DNA of 64,000 bases from Dasyornis broadbenti (Eukaryota > Chordata > Aves > Passeriformes > Dasyornithidae): NCBI GenBank assembly GCA_013397935.1, contig VZRN01011464.1, positions 2,030,244 through 2,094,243 on the forward strand. Direction: 5' to 3'. The translations under genes were made by a program, and so were the position numbers. Below are positions 34,361-44,191 of this stretch, piece after piece. The notes beneath the pieces are model-generated. The model worked only from the letters and a program-made list of their open reading frames with translations, did not search any database and was not told the DNA's origin. Every line of letters starts with the position of its first letter. The first letter of the stretch is position 1.

Positions 34361-35402
34361 TCATTGGTAATAGGGTCTGTATCTGGCTTGATCAGGGTGA
34401 TGTGGTCCAGGAAGGGGGGCCTGAGCAGGAGGCCCTTGCATCCTTGGAGGTGGAGGTGGCCCCCTTGGAGCTGGCCATATCCCTGGACTCATTCCCCCAG
34501 GCTGTGTGAAAGGGGGACTAAGAGTTCCTTGATCTTCACTGAACTGTGGCAAAGAGTTGGGATTATAGTGATGGGGAGGGGGTGCATTTACATTTACAGG
34601 TGGGCCTCCGTGCTGAGGAGGGGGAGGTCCCGGAGGTGGATGGTTCATGTACGGTGGCATCTGGGCAATGATGTGTCCAGGCGGAGGGGTTATGGGCGGA
34701 GGGGCAGAGGTCATGGGAGGCGGAGGAGCCTGGCTGTACACCATGTGAGGGGTGCCTGCCGCCTGCGGAGGGTGCTGCAGCGGGTGGCTGATTGGTGGAG
34801 GCGGCGGCGGGGGCGGTGCATAGTGCTGCTGGGGAGGCATAATATGATGAGGGTGTGATACCACTGGCTGCCCCTGGTATTCAGGATGATGATGAGCAGG
34901 TGCAGGCGCTGGTGGAGGCGGTTCTCGGGCACCTGAATTCGAGTCATCCTGAATGGGGACAGTTATTAAGTTGCTGTGTTTTCTTGTTGAGATGCGGAAG
35001 GTGTCCTGACTGACTGGGCGGGGTGGCGGCGGAGCCATGGACATCTCTGCAGGAGGAGCACGGATGTCCTCGTGGGGCTGGTTATAGTGCTCATGTGGCA
35101 CGTGCTGCAAAGGAGGCGGTGGCATCATGATGTGCTGCTTTGGTGGAATGTGGCTCATGTGATGTTTCTCAGGGGGCATTATAAAACGCTCGGGAATTTC
35201 GGCCGGCGGTGGGGCAATAGGAGGATGTACAGGTTCAATGGGAGGACGAGTAACAGGCTTCCCGGCTCTCATGTGACGGTGGTTAATGTGAGCTTGTAAG
35301 TCCCTCTGTGACAGGTAAGTTCTCTTGCATCCTTGAACAATGCTGCACATGAAGAGAGACCCTCGTACACACTGCTCAATCCGCTGCACAGGCTCGTTAC
35401 AG
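34361..35402 (-). CDS. CBLL1: CBLL1 last coding exon (zinc-finger and Pro-rich tail)
   Basis: 1042 nt, residues 147-493. Starts inside the last RING codons (CNEPVQRIEQ), carries the HYB finger, then a low-complexity Pro/His/Gln tail with an eight-proline run followed by ISHP. Stop TGA at 34363-34361. Acceptor AG at 35404-35403 on the minus strand. Confidence 0.97.
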
Positions 35403-37722
35403 CTAAATCAAAAAGAGAATATTGATTTATTGTCATCATGGAGAGCTCAGCATGCATTTTTTCTTGCATAAATTAGCCAAATTAGAACTGGCAATTTTGC
35501 CCCACGGTTGCAATGAAAGAAATTTTTCACTGATTTTGAAGTTTACCTAGTTTTCAAAACTCCACATGTAACTATGACAACATAGAAAATTCTACCTCAT
35601 GAAATTTTTAAGTAGCATCTCTCTCACACACAAATTTCTTCTGTGCATTAAGACTTAAAACGGGTCACTCTCACTAAGTAAATTAAACTGCTGTTTATTC
35701 CTTTACAATTAGGGCAATAACAGGTTACCTACCTAAAAACAACAAAGTAAACACTGATCTCTTACAATCCCAAAATATGGAATAGGAACTAGAAAGTACA
35801 GAGTAATCCACTGCCTCTGCTAAATGTATATAAATAAGAGCCATATTAATGCAGTATCTGAAACAAGATATTTAAGCTACTTTGTTACATTTTCTTTAAT
35901 AACAAATCTTGAGATAACTCACCCTGGACACATCTTGTCTCCCTTTTTCTCATGTAGTATAGCACAGTCATAGCAGAAAACATGCTTGCAAGGTATCTAG
36001 AGATAAAACATTGCTGTTAAGATATCACGTATAAAGATCTATGTCATTCTGCAGAATACAGTTCTTCCCTCCAGTGCAGAGTTTATAATAATTAAAGTAA
36101 CTGGTGAACAAACATAGAAGTGGTTAACGATTTACAGCATCTTTGCACAGAAACCTTCTAGAACAGTTTACATTGAGTTTGGGTTTTTCGGGGTAGCGTT
36201 GTTTGGGGGTTTTTAAGTGTTGGTAAAAAACACTGGCAGAAGTCTGAGTCTTGCACTAATACCAACACTGAATATTCACTGAAGCTGCAAATGCAATCTG
36301 ATTACACTTGTCTTGCTGGCAAGGAAGGAAAGTTTTAAAAGCATTAACTGTCATTAAGTCAGATGATGAAGCTTGTTACATCACACTTAGAAATCTAAAT
36401 TAATCTCAGGGATTTTTAAAGGGACATAAAGTGAATGGTGTTTTCTAACTTCACTGCAAGTCTTTAATTGAGATAAAAAATTTGTTTTCAAACCTAAGTG
36501 GTATAAGATCAAAACTCCAGAACTTGAAGGTTTTTTCCTTTGTGATAGGGTTCTGGTTTTTATTTAACATTTTCAGAGCTTCCTTTATTAAATCAAGGGC
36601 TAAAGCAAAATCAGTCAGACAGATGAACAAAAACACTTGAGCAGTGAAGGCCCCCAGTTTCATCCTCGTACTATTCTGCTGTTTATTCAGATGCCTGTTG
36701 AAATCAGTAACCCCTAGAAGTCTCATACAGACATAGTAAAACCTAATTTTACCTAAAGGAAAAACATGGTAATTTCACTCACCATGCGTCCATACATTTT
36801 GATGGGCAATCCACACTTATCACAGAAATGGACCGGTGTATCATCCTTTTCCCCCAGCAAGTTTATCTGGTAGGACAGAGAAGAGGGTGAGAAAACAAAT
36901 CCCAACATCACTAAAGCTCCTCATTTCAATTATCGTCTGAATTAGCTGAAAAGGAAGCAATTATTTCTGAATTAGCTGAAAAGGAAGCAAGAACACCACA
37001 AACAGGAAAAAGTAGAGGATGTATTTTTAGTCAGACAAAAACAACTGAAAAACTTTTAATTAACCAAGTATCTACCAGGACTACCTACAGCTTCATATGA
37101 TACACAGGCAAAGATTCATGACTTTACCTTATAGTCCCAAAAGATGGGTCCAGGAAATCTCCTCTGATTGCCAAACATTTCACCTCCTTTACATTCGTAT
37201 CGCTCCTCCTTGTTATAATCAAATTCTTCTGTGGAAAAGAGAAAGAGAAGAAAGACACGAGCCAACCACAACACTTTCATAATTGACACCAGCTGCTATT
37301 AAGATCATGGGTCATTTATACTGAAATTATCCAATAATGCCACTTCCAATCTGCTGAACCCATTCTACAGAAAGGTAGAGCCTGTTTTGGAAATGGACAC
37401 TACTGAAGCCCTACAGTGCAGCAATTGGAAAATTGAAACTTGTTTTGCATTTGGACAAAACCCTGGACTCTTAAGTCTCTAAGACTGAATAAAGTCTCAA
37501 ACAATGCTATAGAACAATATGCTTCCTTGCTATAGGGTATTTATATTAATTTACCTTCATCACCAGCTTGTGTCTTCGAAGGCATCCTGTTCATATTTCT
37601 TGGAGTTCGAGGTGCAGGTTTGGTTTTATTGGTCTGTTTTGAAATAAGCTTTATAGGGATTCTTCTACGGACATCAAGACCACCCAATGATCCTGAACTA
37701 TTTGTTCCTTGTAAATCATTGT
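34361..37722 (-). CDS. CBLL1: CBLL1 (Hakai) RING-type E3 ubiquitin ligase, five visible coding exons
   Basis: Hakai ubiquitinates Src-phosphorylated E-cadherin and is also a subunit of the nuclear m6A methyltransferase-associated complex. Exons, 5' to 3' on the minus strand: 37722-37555, 37228-37128, 36866-36783, 35996-35923, 35402-34361. They give 1469 nt. The first exon must add 13 nt (MDHT plus one base in mammals), for 493 residues (human 491). The RING ligands are Cys109, Cys112, Cys125, His127, Cys130, Cys133, Cys145 and Cys148, all present. The HYB/C2H2-like finger that binds phosphotyrosine targets follows, with Cys166, Cys172, His185 and His190 around YLSQRDLQAHINHRH. The rest is a Pro/His-rich tail ending DQARYRPYYQ. 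The tail is almost identical to mammals apart from a small insertion (PPVNVNAPPP). Confidence 0.96.
35923..35996 (-). CDS. CBLL1: CBLL1 coding exon 5 (RING core)
   Basis: 74 nt, residues 123-146. Encodes IPCKHVFCYDCAILHEKKGD, with five of the eight RING ligands in the exon. Donor GT at 35922-35921. Confidence 0.97.
36783..36866 (-). CDS. CBLL1: CBLL1 coding exon 4 (RING start)
   Basis: 84 nt, residues 95-122, phase 0 at both ends. Reads INLLGEKDDTPVHFCDKCGL with RING ligands Cys109 and Cys112. Confidence 0.97.
36927..36990. repeat. Short tandem duplication in the CBLL1 intron
   Basis: Two copies of a unit of about 30 bases lie side by side. A 25-base stretch is identical at 36936-36960 and 36966-36990 (core ATTAGCTGAAAAGGAAGCAA), with one small difference in the preceding bases. 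It is about 60 bases upstream of CBLL1 exon 4 in transcript direction. Confidence 0.9.
37128..37228 (-). CDS. CBLL1: CBLL1 coding exon 3
   Basis: 101 nt, residues 61-94. Reads EFDYNKEERYECKGGEMFGN, then QRRFPGPIFWDYK. Conserved N-terminal block ahead of the RING. Confidence 0.96.
37555..37722 (-). CDS. CBLL1: CBLL1 coding exon 2
   Basis: 168 nt, residues 5-60. Begins with the last two bases of codon 5, then NDLQGTNSSGSLGGLDVRRR. Acceptor CATAG at 37727-37723. This is the most 5' CBLL1 exon visible. Confidence 0.95.
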
Positions 37723-39660
37723 CTATGAAAAAAAATTTTAAAAATTATCTAATTTTTCATTTATCTAATAGTCTCTAAAGAGGCTAAATATTAACAGAAA
37801 AGTTTTAAGAAAAATAATTTTTAAATCTTGCTTCAGACTCACACACCATATCAAAATTTAATCACTAGAAAAAAACATATCTTCGCATACAATTTCTTCC
37901 AGAAGTCAAGTCACATAACTGTATTGTATTGTAGCCATGATTTCAGGAAATCTAGTTTAAAAATACAGCTATTTAAATAACTTATTTAGTCACTCATTTC
38001 TGCACAACAGAAGCATTAATTGTATAGCTCTTCTCACAGTGTGAAGAGCATTGAAGAGTCAATTCTTTGTACAACCTTGACCACATAGAATTTATGTGAA
38101 AAGGTAATTTTTACTACTTATGTATATTGTTTATTAAAGTAGGAAGGAAACTAGTTAATATATAAACTCAACATCTTGACATATCACTTAGAAGTTTTTG
38201 ATAAAAATATTAGTACTTAGGAATATGGAGTTTTACCCTTCCTAAACTGAAAATTATTGTTTCCGGCTACATACAGAATTCTCTTTAATCAGATTTAAAT
38301 CTAAATACTAGGGTGAAAGAAGTAAGAAATAGCCTGACACACGCATCAGCAAGTACAGGCTCCAAGAGAGAATTCAGAGCAAGTATTGCAACAAGCAACA
38401 CCAATGAAGAAGGTGTAACTCCCTCAGCCTCCGGTAATTTTATCTGAAATCATCACACAGCATCTCATTCGTACAAAAATAAAGTTACGGCCTACACAAA
38501 TCTTCCCAGTTCACTTGGATTTTAACTGAAAATGCCATTCTAACAGGTGTTTGTTTCAAAGCAGAGCATGCGCAGCCTGGAAGGGGTGAGCCCCAAGCTG
38601 TTACAGCCCTGTCATTCCACAGGGTATGGCACTCCAGCCCTGGAATGACTGCTGAGGCCCCAAAGGATTGCAGCACAGGAGCACCTGGACACTGAAATTA
38701 GGGCCCATTACTGTAATTCTGCACAATGCCTCACCAACTACTGTCTCTCGAAGCCTAAAACCACCACACACAGTGCAACAAGTAGAAGCAAAAACAAGGA
38801 AAAAAGGGAATGCTCTCAGTTATTCAGCAGCTACCATCAAAGCTAGGAAATGTGTCCGTTTCAAACTGGGACTGTGCCATGACGGTCTTGTACCTCCAAA
38901 CTGAAAGCCCTCAATTTCCTGGGATAGATCAAACTCCTCTTAGCTCTGTGGTCGACACTTTCACTCTAAAAGGCAATATGCAAAAAGGCAAAAGCAATAA
39001 AGCTTGTTTTTACTTCTGATTGTTATTTCTTTCAGCTGTCCAGATGAATCTGCAAACACTCAACTATGTCACCAGGCTTCCCCAGAGAGTGCTGGACCAA
39101 GACATCAGAGGTAAAGCTGTCTGTTTTCCATGTGTTAGGAAATTCTGTTTTCTACCAGAATACACAAAACCACAGCACCATAAAACAGAAAAAGTCTGCT
39201 GCAACTCAGTCCATCTGCAAACACGGATAACTAAAACAAATTTAAAAATCAAAAACTTGGGTATTATTTAGTCCACTGAACTGCCAATAAGTTCTATCTC
39301 TTTTCCTCCTCATACCCTTGCAAGCCAGGAATATCTACATGAGTTAGCTGCTCAACTAACCCAAACTAGCAAGTCTATTAGTCACTCATGTTTCACAGAA
39401 GGTTAGTAAATTCCATTCTGGAGGAGCCTAACTTGCAGGATTATGTCCAGAAAAAACTAAAACAAACATACCAAACTTGTTAAGACTACTCAGAGAAGAC
39501 CTAATTAGCGGTGATGCAACCTACTGAAATGTCACCTTCATCAACTTAATTTTTGCATTTCAAGATTTATTAAAATTTAAAAACATACCTCAGATACTTT
39601 ATACAGATAGTCATAATGCAATCTTTCATAAGGGAAAGGGGAAAAAAAAAAACCTCCAAA
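37723..39660 (-). other. CBLL1: CBLL1 first intron (body)
   Basis: No further coding exon is recognisable between exon 2 and the GC-rich 5' region. The sequence is AT-rich with short chance frames only. Confidence 0.6.
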
Positions 39661-40740
39661 ACCACGCTAGCAAAAAGCCCACGTCCATTCATTTATTCAC
39701 TGCACTACGCCAGCGCATTAAGCAGCAAAGGATCACAGCTACGCCAGCGCGTTCACCGGCGAAGGACCACATTTAAACCACGAAATTAAATTCAAGCACA
39801 CGAGGAAGTTTCCTCTCGGGCCACAACTACGGAACCAGGAAACACATTATGGGCACCGATGCCGGAAAACGCCGCGGGCAAACGAGCGTCTCTACCCCAC
39901 CTCCGGGACGCCACAGGCTGTTCCGGTNNNNNNNNNNNNNNNNNNNNNNNNNNNNNNNNNNNNNNNNNNNNNNNNNNNNNNNNNNNNNNNNNNNNNNNNN
40001 NNNNNNNNNNNNNNNNNNNNNNNNNNNNNNNNNNNNNNNNNNNNNNNNNNNNNNNNNNNNNNNNNNNNNNNNNNNNNNNNNNNNNNNNNNNNNNNNNNNN
40101 NNNNNNNNNNNNNNNNNNNNNNNNNNNNNNNNNNNNNNNNNNNNNNNNNNNNNNNNNNNNNNNNNNNNNNNNNNNNNNNNNNNNNNNNNNNNNNNNNNNN
40201 NNNNNNNNNNNNNNNNNNNNNNNNNNNNNNNNNNNNNNNNNNNNNNNNNNNNNNNNNNNNNNNNNNNNNNNNNNNNNNNNNNNNNNNNNNNNNNNNNNNN
40301 NNNNNNNNNNNNNNNNNNNNNNNNNNNNNNNNNNNNNNNNNNNNNNNNNNNNNNNNNNNNNNNNNNNNNNNNNNNNNNNNNNNNNNNNNNNNNNNNNNNN
40401 NNNNNNNNNNNNNNNNNNNNNNNNNNNNNNNNNNNNNNNNNNNNNNNNNNNNNNNNNNNNNNNNNNNNNNNNNNNNNNNNNNNNNNNNNNNNNNNNNNNN
40501 NNNNNNNNNNNNNNNNNNNNNNNNNNNNNNNNNNNNNNNNNNNNNNNNNNNNNNNNNNNNNNNNNNNNCGGCGGCTTCGCGGCTCCTGCCAGACTGCGGC
40601 CCCGGGGCAGATCCGCGACTGTTTGGGTTTGGAAGGCGTGACCCTGTGGTTTTGGGGGGAAGGATGAAATGAAAAGAAAACGTGAGAGGGGTCTCTCAGT
40701 TCAGGAGCCGTGGAGGCCCCGTGGTGCAGCCTTTAAACAC
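39661..40740 (-). promoter_or_regulatory. CBLL1: CpG-rich CBLL1 promoter/first-exon region, interrupted by the assembly gap
   Basis: Bases on both sides of the gap are CpG-dense (GGAAAACGCCGCGGGCAAAC before it, CGGCGGCTTCGCGGCTCCTG after it), in contrast to the AT-rich surroundings. The position at the 5' end of CBLL1 fits a housekeeping CpG-island promoter. The expected start-codon exon (short, phase 1) is not in the visible flanks, so it is inferred to be in the gap. Confidence 0.7.
39928..40568. other. Assembly gap (641 N)
   Basis: An uninterrupted run of N. Open frames that appear to cross it are artefacts. The GC-rich edges suggest a sequencing dropout rather than a scaffold join of unknown size, but the true length is unknown. 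Confidence 0.99.
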
Positions 40741-41417
40741 ACTGGAAAGATGCATCGCGCTCTCGGCTGCTGAGGATCAGCCTTAAGTTTTAGCATGTTA
40801 ATGGCAGATTCTTGACATGCTGTAGAAGTGATGGAACAGTGAATCTCCAGAGCGCTCAGAAGCTTCATGGAGTAGAGCTCACTGTGTCAGGAGAGGACTT
40901 AATGTAATTTCCATACATTTAGAATTTTGTAATTCCTATTCAGTATGATGCTAAGTGTTTCTATAGCACTGAAGAAAGGCAAGAAATAAAAATACAAGTA
41001 AGTCAGAGTTTATAAGCAGAAAATGGCCTTGAGCTGTCCTTCCATAATCCTAAAGTAGAGTACCTCTGCTCCACGCACTTCAGGTTGGTGATTGTCTCAC
41101 TGAAAGCCTCCTGGATTGGGATCTTGTGCCCCTATAGACAATGTCTCTCATCTTTATAGCCTTAATATTTAAAAGCTGACATTTAAGTCTAACGTTTGTT
41201 CTCTTATCTGCACAGGGCAGAGAGAATAGGTTTTTCCTTTTGTTTTTGTTAATCCTCAGAACAGACCCCAGGGTAGTGTGACACTGATCCCTTCATGATA
41301 AGCTTTATCTCCCCATAATAATAATTCACAAAGAGAAAACGTTAAAAACCCCAAAAATAAACAAGAACCACCCCCAAATATACAGATGCAAGGTGCATGA
41401 TTTCAGTATGCCCAACT

Positions 41418-41423
41418 TTATTT
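41418..41423 (-). terminator. SLC26A4: Candidate SLC26A4 polyadenylation signal (AATAAA, minus strand)
   Basis: TTTATT on the plus strand in CAACTTTATTTTCTAG, about 2.7 kb past the SLC26A4 stop. Mammalian pendrin has a 3'UTR of similar scale. Another AATAAA lies near 42800, so alternative ends are possible. Confidence 0.35.
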
Positions 41424-44167
41424 TCTAGTTAATGGATACAATTACTTTTCAAATGCAGCTTTTTAAAAGGGTAAAAAAACTTCAAATGCATCTCCAAATT
41501 TAATATCTGACATGCAAAGACAGAACAGCAATACTCAAAATGCATACAAAAATACCACTTCTTCATCCTACTGGAAAAAGATAAGCACACCTAGTTACAC
41601 TACTTATGGATATTTGAATTAGTACAAAACTGTAGAGAATTTTAGCTTCATTGCAAAATCCATTATTTTGGTATCCTTAATTTTGATGGATACATAGAAA
41701 ATTAGGCACATACCCACTGAGAAAGGCATTTGAATGCATTCTGCATATTACCTCTTACCCTTCCACTGTAGGCTTTGAATAAAATGCTGTTTTTCAGAAA
41801 AAGTTTAATATTTTGTGCCAGTTAAATTAAGAACAGATACAACTATGCCTAGAAAAAATATGCAGGATGAGAATAAGTGCATTTCATTATATTGTACCAC
41901 AATTAATCCCAGCTCAGATGTCATACTTGGAAAGGAACTGGAAGACGAGTATTTCATTACTTTTTAAATACCTGTATGGATAAGAACTAGAGGAAGTTCA
42001 AAAAGTAATGTAAGCCCACATCTCTGTCAAGTAAGAATCTGTACTCAAACTTCACAGTGCAGATGTTGTCTTGAGAAAAAAAAAATAAAAAAATCCCTGC
42101 TACCATTTTTTTACCACCTTTTCCATCGAATGTTCTGCATTAACAATTAGCTGAAAGCTCACTCACCAGGTGGAACATTTTGCTTTTTACATAAAATGTA
42201 CCTCTGTTTCATAAAAGCAATACAGCTTCTGAGAAACATGTCACTGGCCTTGTGCACTGGCAACAGTTCCAGCAGTCAGGTTAATAGGAGCTGGGGCCAT
42301 GGCCTGATAGGAGCTTCAGGCCAGTAAGGTGGGCAGAAGTGCCAACCTCCCATGAAAGCTGGCCAGGGGAGAGGAGGAGGACAGGTAGAGTTAAAAGCAT
42401 GAATTGTCAAATCACAGCCCGGGCTGAAGCATTAGTGTCAGTAGAAATTAATGTTTCTATCTGAAGAGGTGCAGAATGATCTGATTTGCCTCTTGAACAC
42501 TTGCCTCGTTGTCAGCTGGTGGAGATACCTATCCCACAGACAAACGGCCTATGCCCATTGTGAACAGAATTCGCTGTTTGCTGACTTGGACTGGAGCACT
42601 AACATCACCTAAGTTCAAGCATCTGCACTGAGAAACTTAATTGTTGTGAAGGCTGAAGTCTGTGCCTTAACTACAGAATAAAGATGCTAGTTTGGTGCTG
42701 TTACCTTTTGTGTAAGATACCATCCAACTGACTGAAGTTTATAGGATTTTTTTCACTGATTTTGACAGAGTTCGCTCTGGTCTTGAGGCCAGAATAATTT
42801 ATTTAGTGCTTAGCTTTTCATGTAAGATTTTCCACTAGCGTTACCTGCAGCAGAAATCTCTGTGCAGTGTGATGTGGGAAAATTTCTCTGATGTAATCAA
42901 GTAAGGAGAATTAAATACACTGAAGCTAATTAGTCCACATTGTTAAACTTAAAGGCATTTTATACCTGGACATTTCTTACACTATAGTTTTTATCTGTTT
43001 ACTCACCATGCAGGGGTTTTTTCCATTTTAAAAATAATGTAGTGCTAAAAAATTTAAGGTAGCAGTCTGTTTTCTTCTTCATGAAAATTCAGGACATTAG
43101 TTAAGGTTTAAAGATTTGCTGGTCAAATCTTTATCTATTGTAAATTATTGCACTTGTGCATTATGAACTTCCAAATGTAAAAGAACAGCAGCAGTTTGAT
43201 GTAGAATATTAAAAAAGTCTCTATAAAAATATAACTATTCATTAAACAAAAAAATACACCTATATTCCATTAAAAAACCCCACAAACTTCTATACTAGGT
43301 CACACTCTGATTTCTTGCTTGCATTCAGTATCAGCCTGTTTTACAGATTCCATTAGGTACCCAGGGACTAAGGTTTTCCTTAATTTATGTCATGATCTGC
43401 CTCTTGATGAAGATTATGTAACCTAGCCAAAATAATCTTCTGTGTGTCCTTCATTTAAGGGGCAATCATTAATAGTAGTGCATGACTTGCTACAATGGGA
43501 TTAATACAGAACTAATGAACCCACATCCAAGGGTCTTTTGAAACTTATATTTGAAGTATTATAGTGGTTCAGTGCTGTTTTCTGTTCATGTGACAGTTTC
43601 ACCTGTTACCTGTTTCAGTGATCTAACACCCTGCAGCAATTTAAGGAATTGCTTGAAAAAAAAATCATGATACATTTTTCAAGGCTTGTCAGCACATGTT
43701 CTCACACTCATGTTCTAGAAGTCAAAGCCTTGGCCAGCTAGAAGTCTCGCCCTTTCACTAGGCATTGTACAAATACTGAACAAAAGGCCTGCCATCCAAA
43801 GATTTTGGTCTCTTCAACTCTCCTGGGCAGACCACAGAGCAGCTTTTCATCCTGTACACACTGATAAAAGTGCAGCACAACTTCTGCCTGACTAGTCCCA
43901 AAACTGCGTACATCTTTCACAATAGTCTTCTGATTTTCCTTTTCATTAAAATGTATCATAGCAGAAAGTGCTCGCTGAATCAAGGTCCAGAATATTTCTG
44001 GGATGTTAGCTAAAATTTGGAGTTATAGAGATCTGTATAATTCAGACAAACAATCAGGGTTTTCTTCAAGTGCAAAGATTGGTTTCATAGCAGAAGATGC
44101 TGATATAGATAGCACTGGTGCGTGAATATTGCTGTGCGCTCACAGGTAGGACAGTACCAGCAGTCCT
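41424..44167 (-). other. SLC26A4: Probable SLC26A4 3'UTR
   Basis: AT-rich and without recognisable coding sequence beyond chance frames; the longest is 81 codons at 43738-43983, with no family resemblance. Assigned to the 3'UTR by position only. Confidence 0.45.
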
Positions 44168-44191
44168 TCAGGAAGCAAGTCGGCGCATTGC
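44168..44191 (-). CDS. SLC26A4: SLC26A4 last coding exon
   Basis: 24 nt encoding AMRRLAS and TGA. Same length as the last coding exon of SLC26A3. Acceptor TTTCTCTAG. Confidence 0.93.
   Translation of the reverse strand, partial: AMRRLAS

Noticed and set aside
34352..34858. 168-codon open frame on the plus strand within the CBLL1 last exon
   Set aside because: It is the antisense shadow of a GC-rich, proline-rich coding exon; its Arg/Trp-rich composition is the expected reverse complement of Pro/His codons.
39849..40667. Two long open frames spanning the N gap
   Set aside because: They are open only because N codons cannot be stops; there is no real coding evidence on either side.
43738..43983. 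81-codon minus-strand open frame downstream of SLC26A4
   Set aside because: No recognisable family and no splice signals; its position fits the pendrin 3'UTR, so it is treated as chance.
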